This document shows positions 6,651 through 13,957 of a stretch of 13,957 nucleotides of DNA, piece after piece. Below the pieces are notes generated by a model that saw only the letters and a program-made list of their open reading frames with translations, made no database searches and was not told the origin of the DNA. Positions within the stretch are counted from its first letter, which is position 1. Every line of letters begins with the position of its first letter. This DNA comes from Abiotrophia defectiva_A (lineage in GTDB: Bacteria > Bacillota > Bacilli > Lactobacillales > Aerococcaceae): assembly GCA_963546405.1 (NCBI GenBank), contig CAUUNL010000042.1:1-13957 (forward strand), in the 5' to 3' direction. The position numbers and the translations under genes are program-made.

Positions 6651-7329
6651 AAACCAAGAATTTGTTGAAATTGATCCAATGGCCCTCTTGCGCAAGCTCT
6701 GGGCGGCTAAGTTTATTATTGTCTTTGTTACGGTTGTGCTAGCAGTTGCGACCTTATTAGTTAACCTAGTAGTCATTCGACCAACCTTCGAATCGACTAC
6801 CCGCGTCTACGTGGTTAACCAGACCGAAGACAAGGCCGTCACCACTCAAGACTTGCAGTTAGGGAACTTCCTGGTTAAGGACTATAAGGAAATCATCCTA
6901 TCTGACACCGTTATGTCAGAAGTCATCAACTCTGAGAACCTCAGCATGACACCTAGCCAACTCAAACGTGTGGTTAAGGTAGACTCTCCTCGTGATACGC
7001 GGATTCTATCCATCTCAGTCTCTGACCGCGACCCACAAAAGGCAAGCAACCTGGCTAACCGGGTCCGTGAAGTGGCTTCTGAACAAATTAAACGCGTCAC
7101 CAAGGTGAACGATGTGACTACCTTGGAAGAAGCCAAACCAACCAACATTAAATCTTCACCCAAAACTCGCCGCAACACCCTCTTGGCGGCAGCCTTAGGC
7201 TTTCTCTTATCAGCAGGTTATATCGTGGTGCGAGAACTCTTAGACGACCGCGTGCGTTATGCAGAAGACGTGGAAGACGGCTTAGGTATGGTCCTCTTGG
7301 GGGTTGTCCCTCAAGTTAAGCTCAAGTAG
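6640..7329 (+). CDS. cpsC: CpsC/Wzd chain-length determinant and kinase activator
   Basis: A membrane adaptor of the Wzz family, 229 residues. The Wzz domain starts at once (VEIDPMALLRKLWAAK), with a first membrane span at about 24-46, an extracytoplasmic loop to about 179, and a second span at about 180-197 (TLLAAALGFLLSAGYIVV). The cytoplasmic tail (RELLDDRVRYAEDVEDGLG) is the part that contacts and activates the CpsD kinase in this family. The Pro-rich motif before the second span is weak here (KPTNIKSSPKTRR). It controls polysaccharide chain length together with CpsD. The start codon overlaps the end of cpsB, with AAGGAAG about 11 nt upstream. CpsC and CpsD are separate proteins, as usual in Firmicutes. 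Confidence 0.93.
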   Translation: METKNQEFVEIDPMALLRKLWAAKFIIVFVTVVLAVATLLVNLVVIRPTFESTTRVYVVNQTEDKAVTTQDLQLGNFLVKDYKEIILSDTVMSEVINSENLSMTPSQLKRVVKVDSPRDTRILSISVSDRDPQKASNLANRVREVASEQIKRVTKVNDVTTLEEAKPTNIKSSPKTRRNTLLAAALGFLLSAGYIVVRELLDDRVRYAEDVEDGLGMVLLGVVPQVKLK

Positions 7330-7344
7330 AAAGGTGTGTACCCT

Positions 7345-8043
7345 ATGGAACAAGTTGAACCACGATTAAATAAAAAACTCATTTCTCCAGAGGCGGAAGA
7401 ATACTATAACGCCATTCGGACTAATATTCTCTTCTCAGGTAAGGATATTAAGGTGATTGCTATTACCTCAACTAAGGACAATGAGGGTAAGTCTACTGTG
7501 GCTATGAATATTGCTGCTTCCTTAGCTGCTCTAGGTAAACGCACCCTACTTATTGACGCAGACACTCGTAATTCTGTCTTCGTTGGTCGCATGAGGATTC
7601 GCTCCAAGGTGGTGGGCTTGACTCACTACTTGGCAGGGGAAGCTACCGTTAAGGAGATTGTCTTCGGGACCACAGAGCCTAACTTACACATGGTTCTATC
7701 TGGCCCAGTGCCACCTAACCCAACGGCTCTCTTACAGGGGGATTCCTTCCAAGAGCTAATCGATGTCTGCCGTCATCACTATGATTATGTCATTGTTGAT
7801 ACGCCACCATTGGGCTTAGTCACCGATGCCTCTATCGTGGCTCATCAATGTGACGCCAGCATTTTAGTGGTTGAAGCGGGTGCGATTAAGCGCCGTGCGG
7901 TTAAGAAAATTCAGGAACTCCTAGAACATACAGGAGCTAAATTCTTAGGGGTTATCCTCAACAAGGTAGACCTTAAGGCAAGTCACTATGGTGCCTATGG
8001 TTCTTATGGGAACTATGGCAATTATGGTAAGAAGGCAGAGTAA
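7345..8043 (+). CDS. cpsD: CpsD/Wze bacterial tyrosine kinase
   Basis: An autophosphorylating BY-kinase that, with CpsC, regulates capsule polymerisation and export. With the ATG at 7345 it has 232 residues. Seen are Walker A (STKDNEGKST, 42-51, K49), Walker A' (LLIDADTR, 68-75), Walker B (VIVDTPP, 149-155) and a C-terminal tyrosine cluster with Tyr at 215, 218, 221, 224 and 227, one every third residue in a YGx pattern; these are the expected phosphorylation sites and the CpsB substrate. The ATG at 7345 lies 10 nt after AAAGG and is preferred over an in-frame GTG at 7336, which has almost no spacing from it. It starts 15 bp after cpsC. It is the last of the conserved regulatory genes; what follows is more AT-rich. 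Confidence 0.94.
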   Translation: MEQVEPRLNKKLISPEAEEYYNAIRTNILFSGKDIKVIAITSTKDNEGKSTVAMNIAASLAALGKRTLLIDADTRNSVFVGRMRIRSKVVGLTHYLAGEATVKEIVFGTTEPNLHMVLSGPVPPNPTALLQGDSFQELIDVCRHHYDYVIVDTPPLGLVTDASIVAHQCDASILVVEAGAIKRRAVKKIQELLEHTGAKFLGVILNKVDLKASHYGAYGSYGNYGNYGKKAE

Positions 8044-8156
8044 GCTAGGATAGGTTGGCTATTGTGTTCGGTATTCAAGGGGGAGAGTGAACCCCTGCGA
8101 TCTTATCTAAACAAAACCAAATAATCAGCGCTATCCAGGAAGGGATTCATATTCTC

Positions 8157-8177
8157 AAAGAGAGGGTGAATCTCTTT
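8157..8177 (+). promoter_or_regulatory. Hairpin in the gap between cpsD and the first glycosyltransferase
   Basis: AAAGAGA (8157-8163) pairs with TCTCTTT (8171-8177) around a 7-nt loop, followed by only a weak T-rich stretch. A smaller stem, AGGGG/CCCCT, lies at 8078-8096. The 146-bp gap has no gene. The hairpins may act as a partial attenuator or processing site that lowers expression of the polysaccharide-specific genes relative to cpsBCD; this is inference. Confidence 0.35.
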
Positions 8178-8204
8178 CTTAGTGTATAAATGGGGGGGAG
8201 AATT

Positions 8205-9389
8205 ATGGCTGCTGAACAACATGTATTTATTATCGGGTCAAAAGGAATCCCAGCCAAATATGGTGGGTTCGAGACTTTTGTGGAAAAATTGACTGAATAT
8301 AGAAAGAGTAAAGAGCTCATATATCATGTGGCCTGTATGGAGGAAAATTCGCAAAAATCAGGGATTGATGCAGAAGAGTTTGAATATAACGGTGCCCATT
8401 GTTTTAATGTGATAGTCCCAAATATTGGGCCGGCTCGAGCTATCTATTATGATATCAAGGCCTTGGAGATGGCTATTAATATAGCCAAAAATAACGGCTA
8501 TGAGCGACCTATTTTTTATGTTCTGGCATGCAGAATCGGACCTTTTATTGGAAGGTTAAAAAAGAAAATTCATGCTCTCGGCGGTCTGCTCTATGTAAAT
8601 CCTGATGGTCATGAATGGCTAAGAAAGAAATGGAGCTTGCCGGTCCGCAAATATTGGAAATTTTCGGAAAAACTAATGGTTAAGCATGCGGATTTATTGG
8701 TATGTGATAGTCTGAATATCCAGTCCTATATTGAGAAAGACTACCAAGCATTTCACCCAAAAACCACCTACATTGCGTATGGTACCGATTTGACGCCATC
8801 ACAATTAAAGGAACACGATCAGCAGGTGAGAGACTGGTACCAAGCTAAAGGGATCAAAGAAAAGAACTACTACTTAGTAGTGGGACGTTTTGTTCCAGAA
8901 AACAACTACGAAGCGATGTTACGTGGATTTATGCAGTCAAAGTCTAGAAAAGACTTTGTGTTAATTACCAATGTTGAAACTAATAAGTTTTATGAGCAAC
9001 TAAAGGCTCAAACTGGGTTTGACCGAGACCCACGCGTTAAATTTGTTGGTACGGTTTATGATCAGGAATTATTAAAGTATATTCGAGAACAAGCTTTTGC
9101 CTATTTCCACGGCCATGAAGTAGGCGGTACAAATCCATCTCTATTAGAGGCGCTCGGTTCGACCCATCTCAACTTATTGTTAGATGTTGGGTTTAACCGT
9201 GAAGTAGCTGAAGAAGGTGCTTTATACTGGCCAAAAGATAACTTACAAGAGGTCATTCAAGAAGCAGAAAAATTGTCTTCAGAAGACATTAATCAGTTGG
9301 CTGATAAGGCCAAACAACGAGTGACAACAAGTTTTACTTGGGATTTTATTGTTGATCGTTATGAAAGCTTATTATTGAGAGGACAATAA
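8205..9389 (+). CDS. DUF1972/GT4 glycosyltransferase (Cps2T/RgpA-like, possibly rhamnosyl)
   Basis: A 394-residue cytoplasmic glycosyltransferase of the GT-B fold. The N-terminal DUF1972 domain begins with IIGSKGIPAKYGGFETF (9-25), the signature of the Cps2T and RgpA/GacB group, which act on lipid-linked sugars and often transfer rhamnose. The C-terminal GT4 half has the E-x(9)-E region EVGGTNPSLLE (E305 and E315) that binds the sugar nucleotide. Sugar and linkage cannot be read from sequence. The ATG at 8205 follows a GGGGGGGAGA ribosome binding site with suitable spacing; the in-frame ATG at 8190 lies before that site and has none of its own, so I reject it. The gene is more AT-rich than cpsBCD and begins the serotype-specific part of the operon. 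In streptococcal loci a priming transferase usually stands here. Confidence 0.88.
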   Translation: MAAEQHVFIIGSKGIPAKYGGFETFVEKLTEYRKSKELIYHVACMEENSQKSGIDAEEFEYNGAHCFNVIVPNIGPARAIYYDIKALEMAINIAKNNGYERPIFYVLACRIGPFIGRLKKKIHALGGLLYVNPDGHEWLRKKWSLPVRKYWKFSEKLMVKHADLLVCDSLNIQSYIEKDYQAFHPKTTYIAYGTDLTPSQLKEHDQQVRDWYQAKGIKEKNYYLVVGRFVPENNYEAMLRGFMQSKSRKDFVLITNVETNKFYEQLKAQTGFDRDPRVKFVGTVYDQELLKYIREQAFAYFHGHEVGGTNPSLLEALGSTHLNLLLDVGFNREVAEEGALYWPKDNLQEVIQEAEKLSSEDINQLADKAKQRVTTSFTWDFIVDRYESLLLRGQ

Positions 9390-9391
9390 GT

Positions 9392-10276
9392 ATGAGTCAG
9401 TATCAGTTTCGTAAAGAAGATATTATTATTCTAGACGAGCAGCAACTGCAACGTTATCAGGCAGAACTGCTTAAGATCGGTAAGGATGTGGCGCAGGCTT
9501 TTGAGGATTACGGAATTGAGTATTCCTTAAGTGGAGGGAGTATTCTAGGTGCTATCCGACATCAGGGTTTCATCCCTTGGGATGACGATATCGATCTGAA
9601 TATTCCACGAGCAAGCTATGACAAGTTGCTTGACGTTTTTGATCAAGCTCTGGGAGACAAGTACTACTTACAGACTCCAACTATGCACCCTGAGTTAGGC
9701 TTGCTTGTAACGCAAATCCGGAAAAAGCATACTGTAGCGCGGCGAAAATATGATTGGAATTCAGAAGACTGTGGAATTTCGATAGACCTCTATATCATAG
9801 AAAATACCTTTAATAATCCCGTCTTACGTTTTATTCAAAAATACATGAGTTTGGCACTATCTTTTGCCTTATCATCTATCAGAGAAATTCAAATGCAGGA
9901 ATTGCCTAAGGAAATTTTCGAACTAGAAGGCCGGCCACTTAATTACTCAGGACTCAAGCTAGCCGTGGGGCGCTTTTTCAAGCTCATTCCGAATCGATAC
10001 TGGATAAAGTGGGCTACTAAAGTTAATGCCTGGTGTCGAAATAACAAGAGTAAGTATGTAGCTATTCCAACAGGACGCAAACATTTTACTGGGGAAATTT
10101 ATCTACGCGAAAACATGTGTGTGTTTAAAGATCAAGCTTTTGAAGATACGAGCTTCAAGGTGCCAATTTGGGCAGAGGCTTATCTGCGCCTTTTTTATGG
10201 CGAAAATTACTTGGAACTACCCCCAGTTAATCAGAGAGAAAAGCATTTATTCTTAGAATTAAAATATCACGATTAA
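9392..10276 (+). CDS. LicD-family phosphotransferase
   Basis: A 294-residue LicD/Fukutin-related nucleotidyltransferase-fold protein, expected to move a phosphorylated group such as phosphocholine, ribitol phosphate or glycerol phosphate from a CDP-carrier to a glycan. The signature region is clear: YSLSGGSILGAIRHQGFIPWDDDIDL (44-69), with SGGS binding the phosphates and the Asp cluster D64-D66/D68 binding metal. No signal peptide is seen, so it acts in the cytoplasm on the growing lipid-linked polysaccharide. It starts 2 bp after the upstream glycosyltransferase stop, with GAGAGGA as ribosome binding site. The next gene is a cytidylyltransferase, which fits a CDP-linked donor. I see no choline uptake or choline kinase genes here, so a CDP-alcohol made from the operon's own IspD-like enzyme is more likely than choline. 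Confidence 0.9.
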   Translation: MSQYQFRKEDIIILDEQQLQRYQAELLKIGKDVAQAFEDYGIEYSLSGGSILGAIRHQGFIPWDDDIDLNIPRASYDKLLDVFDQALGDKYYLQTPTMHPELGLLVTQIRKKHTVARRKYDWNSEDCGISIDLYIIENTFNNPVLRFIQKYMSLALSFALSSIREIQMQELPKEIFELEGRPLNYSGLKLAVGRFFKLIPNRYWIKWATKVNAWCRNNKSKYVAIPTGRKHFTGEIYLRENMCVFKDQAFEDTSFKVPIWAEAYLRLFYGENYLELPPVNQREKHLFLELKYHD

Positions 10277-10288
10277 AGGAGTAAAGTG

Positions 10289-11011
10289 ATGAATATCGCC
10301 TTATTAACGGCCTCTGGTGTAGGGAGCCGTATCAAGCAAGATATACCTAAGCAATTTATTCATGTAGATAACAAGCCAATCATTATTCATACACTAGAGA
10401 AATTCCAATATCATCCTGAGATTGATGAGATTTGTGTGGTCATCCTTAAAGGTTGGGAGGAGATGCTACGCTCCTATGCTCGTCAGTTTAATATTACAAA
10501 GCTCAAGTACATAGTCAACGGAGGAGCTTCTGGGCAGTTATCAATCTACAATGGCTTGAATGAAATTAAAAAGCAACGTCCGAATCAAGCAGTTACTGTA
10601 GTAATTCATGACGGTAACCGTCCGCTTGTAAGTAATGAGATAATAAGCGATGCGCTAGTAACCTATAAAGAATATGGTAATGCCGTTGCTGCTATTCCAT
10701 GTACAGAAGTTGTTTTTGTTCTCGAATCAGTAGAGGGAACACAGTCTACTGAATCTCTTAATCGGGATGTTTTAAGACGGACACAGACACCACATGTCTA
10801 TGACTTAGATGCTATTTTGGATTTACACAATCAAGCCTTAGAGAAAGGGATTTCTGAGGTGGCGGCTTCTTGTCAACTCATGCAATTGTTTGGGAATCCG
10901 ACTTATTTTTCATTAGGGTCTGAGAAAAACTTAAAGATTACTACCCTGGAGGATTTAGAGATTTTCAAAGCCCTACTTAAGTCAAAAGCCGATGACTGGT
11001 TGAAAGGATAA
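10289..11011 (+). CDS. IspD/TarI-like cytidylyltransferase (probably CDP-alcohol synthase)
   Basis: A 240-residue cytidylyltransferase that joins CTP and a phosphorylated alcohol to give a CDP-alcohol. Motifs are TASGVGSRIKQDIPKQF (7-23, with R14 and K21), HDGNRP in place of the HDAARP common in IspD, and RRTQTPHVYDL. The family holds both the isoprenoid enzyme IspD and the ribitol-phosphate enzyme TarI. The operon setting between licD and an SDR argues for an activated polyol such as CDP-ribitol for the polysaccharide, not for isoprenoid synthesis; the exact alcohol is inference. The ATG at 10289 lies 7 nt after AAAGGAG and is preferred to the overlapping GTG at 10286. It follows licD by 12 bp and precedes the SDR gene by 3 bp. 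Confidence 0.87.
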   Translation: MNIALLTASGVGSRIKQDIPKQFIHVDNKPIIIHTLEKFQYHPEIDEICVVILKGWEEMLRSYARQFNITKLKYIVNGGASGQLSIYNGLNEIKKQRPNQAVTVVIHDGNRPLVSNEIISDALVTYKEYGNAVAAIPCTEVVFVLESVEGTQSTESLNRDVLRRTQTPHVYDLDAILDLHNQALEKGISEVAASCQLMQLFGNPTYFSLGSEKNLKITTLEDLEIFKALLKSKADDWLKG

Positions 11012-11014
11012 CCC

Positions 11015-12067
11015 ATGATTTTATTGGATAATATATCTTATCGCGAAGATTTAGCTCTGACATTAAAAGGAATTGCTAATCTAGAGCTACTTAAGGGCAA
11101 GACGCTCTTAATTACAGGGGCAAGTGGTTTGATTGCTTCTGCCCTAGTAGATCATCTTCTCTATTTAAATGAGCAGGATGATTTTGGCATGACTCTTTAT
11201 TTGGCTGGACGACATGAAGCCACGCTTAAGCGCCGATTTGGCCATTATTTAGATTATTCTATGGTTAATTTCGTCTCATATGATGCTACTCAAACACTAG
11301 GTTTTCATGAACCGGTAGATTATATTATTCACGCTGCTAGTAATGCTAATCCTAGACTCTATGTAGAAGCCCCTGTTGATACCATGTTGGCTAACTTTGA
11401 GGGTATGCACCAACTCTTAGAATTTGCGAGAGAAGTTGGAACCAAGCGTCTTCTCTATGTCTCATCGAGTGAGGTATACGGTCAAGTAAAAGGAAATCGA
11501 GCGATTGCTGAGGATGACTATGGTTTTGTGGATTTACTGAATGTACGTTCTTCCTATGCCTCTTCTAAGCGTGCGACAGAAACTTTGTGTATTTCTTACG
11601 GACAGCAATATGGGTTAGAAATAAACATTGTTCGCCCTGGCTATATATACGGTCCGAGTGCGCGACCTAATGATGCTCGTATCTCGTCATCTTTCATCTT
11701 TGAAGCTTTGAAAGGAAAGGATATTGTGATGAAGAGCGATGGTAGTCAACTACGGTCTTATTGCCATGCCTTGGATTGTTCCGCTGCTATGTTGACAGTA
11801 CTTATAAATGGTCACGCCAATGAAGCTTATAATATTGCGCATAGTGATGCTAATTTGTCTATTAGAGAATTTACAAGCTTAATTACTCAAAAGACGGGCG
11901 TTGAGTTAGTATTTGAATTACCTAATAACCTTGATCGTAAAGTAGCTAACCCTATGCAGAATTCGACTTTAGACGGTCAGAAACTAATGGATTTAGGTTG
12001 GAGATGTCTTTTAAGTCCGCAAGTTGGCCTAGAACATACCATTAACCAATTGAAGGAGCTATATTGA
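11015..12067 (+). CDS. Extended SDR, NAD(P)-dependent sugar epimerase/dehydratase-like
   Basis: A 350-residue extended short-chain dehydrogenase/reductase of the type that acts on nucleotide-activated sugars. The Rossmann signature is TGASGLIA (34-41), with Ala where a third Gly is usual. The active site follows, with SSSEVYG (150-156) and Y181-A-S-S-K185. A further typical motif is VRPGYIYGPSARP. Relatives include UDP-glucuronate decarboxylases, 4,6-dehydratases and epimerases. About 25 residues precede the Rossmann fold, which is slightly longer than usual. Its tight place after the IspD-like gene suggests that the two make one precursor, perhaps by reducing or epimerising the CDP- or phospho-sugar; the H. 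influenzae Bcs1/Acs1 enzymes join an IspD-like and an SDR domain in one protein. The true substrate is not shown by sequence. It overlaps the next gene by one base (TGATG). Confidence 0.87.
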   Translation: MILLDNISYREDLALTLKGIANLELLKGKTLLITGASGLIASALVDHLLYLNEQDDFGMTLYLAGRHEATLKRRFGHYLDYSMVNFVSYDATQTLGFHEPVDYIIHAASNANPRLYVEAPVDTMLANFEGMHQLLEFAREVGTKRLLYVSSSEVYGQVKGNRAIAEDDYGFVDLLNVRSSYASSKRATETLCISYGQQYGLEINIVRPGYIYGPSARPNDARISSSFIFEALKGKDIVMKSDGSQLRSYCHALDCSAAMLTVLINGHANEAYNIAHSDANLSIREFTSLITQKTGVELVFELPNNLDRKVANPMQNSTLDGQKLMDLGWRCLLSPQVGLEHTINQLKELY

Positions 12068-13053
12068 TGGCAATCGCTAATCCGACTATTCTTATCATGA
12101 TGACAACTTATAACGGGGAAGAATTTTTGATCCAGCAGATAGAGAGTATCTGCCAACAAAGCTATAGTAATTGGCAATTAGTGGTAAGAGATGATGGTTC
12201 AAGTGATCAAACTTTAGCTATTCTTAATACCTATGCAGAAAAAGATGCTCGTATTCAAGTTGTTCAGAACCAGACCGACTATCATGGCGCGTATCCTAAT
12301 TTTTGGGGGCTAGTAGCTTATTGCAAGCAGCTCAAGGCTTATGATTATTATATGTTTGCTGACCAAGACGATGTTTGGGATAAAGATAAGTTAGAAGTTT
12401 ATATGGACTTTTGCTCAGACAAGAGATTAAATGAACCTCTGCTTGTTTATGGGGATATGAGAATTATTGATGGTGATGGACAGGTAACATCTAACAGTCT
12501 TGAGGCTAATTTAGGCATTGCCTATACTAATGCTATCTCAACCTTCTTCGCTCATAAGGTACATGGATGCAATAGCTTCTTCAATCGTTGCTTATTTGAA
12601 TTGGCTTTGCCCTTGTCACCGGAAGAGCCAGAAGCTAAATATGTCTCACACGATAATTACTATACGAAGTTTGCTGCTCTATTAGGTCAAGTTTACTACC
12701 TACCGAGACCAATGATGAGTTATCGACGTTATGGAACAAATGTAACGAGCCAACATGCTTATGATTTTAGGGTGAAGCGCATTTTGAAAAGAATCAGCAG
12801 AATTGATTCTCTAGCAAAGGATCATGCACTTACATACAATCAAACTTTAGTGGCCATTAATAGAATGAGAAGCTTACCCCTCACTCAGAATCAACAAAAA
12901 TTTTTGATGCAGGTAGAGTTAATCATAAAAAGAGGAGGGTGGTTTGCTTTGTACCATGTCCAAATGGCTAAGGTTGATTGGGGAAAACCAGTGAAAAATA
13001 TTAGTCGAAAGTTACTTTTGTTAACTAAATTATATAGACAATATACGAATTGA
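12067..13053 (+). CDS. GT2-family glycosyltransferase (rhamnosyltransferase-like)
   Basis: A 328-residue GT-A-fold inverting glycosyltransferase. It has the N-terminal TTYNGEEFL (13-21), the nucleotide-binding VVRDDGSSDQT with D42-D43, and the metal-binding FADQDDVW (D99, D101, D102). The C-terminal region is basic and could lie on the membrane, where the lipid-linked acceptor is. It resembles capsule enzymes of the RgpB type that often transfer rhamnose, but donor and linkage are not certain. The ATG at 12067 overlaps the stop of the SDR gene and lies 8 nt after GAAGGAG; a TTG at 12064 is a poorer start. It is part of the same operon. Confidence 0.88.
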   Translation: MAIANPTILIMMTTYNGEEFLIQQIESICQQSYSNWQLVVRDDGSSDQTLAILNTYAEKDARIQVVQNQTDYHGAYPNFWGLVAYCKQLKAYDYYMFADQDDVWDKDKLEVYMDFCSDKRLNEPLLVYGDMRIIDGDGQVTSNSLEANLGIAYTNAISTFFAHKVHGCNSFFNRCLFELALPLSPEEPEAKYVSHDNYYTKFAALLGQVYYLPRPMMSYRRYGTNVTSQHAYDFRVKRILKRISRIDSLAKDHALTYNQTLVAINRMRSLPLTQNQQKFLMQVELIIKRGGWFALYHVQMAKVDWGKPVKNISRKLLLLTKLYRQYTN

Positions 13054-13083
13054 TTAGCTTATAAGATAGAAAGAGAGTGCCGA

Positions 13084-13910
13084 ATGAAGAAGATACTGTA
13101 TCTTATGAATGTGGATTGGAATTGGATTAAGCAACGTCCTCAGTTTATAGCTGAAGGGCTATCAAGTAGTTTTGAGGTATCAATTTTATATCGCTATAAA
13201 TACAATCGTAAAGGTTTGACAGCAGACAACCAGGCACATAACTATAAACTATCTAGAATATACACAATTCCTTTCATCAATAAGCAGAAAACACTAAAAC
13301 GGATTAATGATTGGATCATAAAGCGTTGGATTAACCTTCTAATCAGACTTACTAAACCTGATTTGGTATATGTTACAAATCCAACGCATATTGCTGGCGT
13401 GCCATCTAGTTATGCGGGGAAAATAGCCTATGATTGCATGGATTATCATAGTGCATTTATTGAAGATAACATGGAACGGAAGCAACTCATTGAATTTGAA
13501 AGAGAACTAGTAGATCGAGCTGATTTAATCGTAGTATCGAGCGACAAGTTAAAAGCCAATCTTACCCAGAACTACCAACTAGATGGATCATCTAAGAGGA
13601 TTAGTGTTGTGCGTAATGGGTATAATGGTGAAGTTTTGGATAATGCGTTAGAGTCAGAGGTTGATAAAAAGGAAAAGTTCTCACTTGCTTATATCGGAAC
13701 GATTAGTCATTGGTTCGATTTTGATGTCTTGCGGTATAGTCTTGAGCAGTTACCAAATATAGAGTATTGGATCATTGGCCCGCAAAGTAAGGTTTCTGTA
13801 TTAGAGCACCCGAGAATTAAATATTTTGGAAGCGTAGAGCATGCCAAATTGTATAACATTATAAAAGATGCTAATGCTCTAATCATGCCTTTTCAGCTTA
13901 ATGATATCGT
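13084..13910 (+). CDS. GT4-like (TuaH-like) glycosyltransferase, 3' end missing
   Basis: The first ~276 residues of a GT-B-fold glycosyltransferase. It starts MKKILYLMNVDWNWIKQRPQF, a form seen in TuaH-like enzymes, then has YDCMDYH, a linker (SVVRNGYN) to the second domain, AYIGTISHWFDFDV and IIGP, and ends in ALIMPFQLND. In this family the sugar-nucleotide site follows this point (often a PxKxYEY stretch), and it is missing. The reading frame runs to a TGA at 13924-13926, but the codons from about 13911 match a sequencing adapter, so the stop is not real and the true gene continues beyond the contig. AAAGAGAG lies before the ATG, 30 bp after the previous gene. The donor sugar is unknown. 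Confidence 0.85.
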
Positions 13911-13957
13911 AAGAGCACACGTCTGAACTCCAGTCACAACTCCGAATAGGGTATGGC
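13911..13957 (+). other. Illumina TruSeq adapter left at the contig end (artefact)
   Basis: Bases 13911-13937 match, without mismatch over 27 bases, the inner part of the TruSeq index adapter that begins AAGAGCACACG and ends CCAGTCAC. The 7 bases before it (13904-13910) match AGATCGG at 5 of 7. Eight bases, AACTCCGA (13938-13945), stand where the index would be, and 13946-13957 match the expected ATCTCGTATGCC at 8 of 12. This is not chromosomal DNA. Confidence 0.95.

Noticed and set aside
8185..8190. TATAAA as a possible internal promoter before the first glycosyltransferase
   Set aside because: A start would fall inside the ribosome binding site, and no -35 is seen at the right distance.
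1..13957. CRISPR array, tRNA or rRNA genes
   Set aside because: I saw no regularly spaced identical repeats with unique spacers, and noticed no tRNA- or rRNA-like segments. The five-unit array has related rather than unique spacers.

Overview
The window looks like part of a low- to mid-GC Gram-positive chromosome of the order Lactobacillales. The pullulanase has a YSIRK-type signal peptide and an LPATG sortase signal, the capsule genes are of the streptococcal CpsB-CpsC-CpsD type, the promoters have TATAAT boxes and mostly extended -10 elements, and the ribosome binding sites are strong. An Aerococcaceae-like genus such as Abiotrophia or a relative is a guess from gene style; no species can be named from the sequence alone. 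All supported genes are on the + strand.

Layout. Positions 1-354 are AT-rich and hold no long gene; a promoter near 222-250 drives a structured leader with a possible seven-codon leader peptide. Next come a small protein of unknown function (355-606), a terminator (666-702), a cupin protein with its own promoter and terminator (796-1095), and a striking 390-bp array of five tandem 63-83-bp units, each carrying a hairpin (1137-1527). A near-consensus CcpA cre box (1541-1554) and an extended -10 promoter precede a 1255-residue cell-wall-anchored type I pullulanase (1644-5411), which ends in a strong terminator. Positions 5462-5880 are non-coding with several inverted repeats and a promoter for the next operon.

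From 5907 to the right end lies the front part of a capsule or cell-wall polysaccharide operon. The conserved phosphoregulatory genes cpsB, cpsC and cpsD come first, followed after a 146-bp gap by a visibly more AT-rich block: a DUF1972/GT4 glycosyltransferase, a LicD-family phosphotransferase, an IspD/TarI-like cytidylyltransferase, an extended SDR, a GT2 glycosyltransferase and a truncated GT4-like glycosyltransferase. The IspD-like, SDR and LicD genes together suggest that an activated CDP-alcohol is made and its phosphate group attached to the polysaccharide. CpsB, CpsC and CpsD would control chain length and output. No flippase, polymerase, priming transferase or cpsA is seen in the window.

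The last ~47 bases are not genomic. They match an Illumina TruSeq adapter followed by an 8-base index-like stretch and a degraded adapter tail, so the last gene is cut by an assembly artefact and its apparent stop codon is not real.
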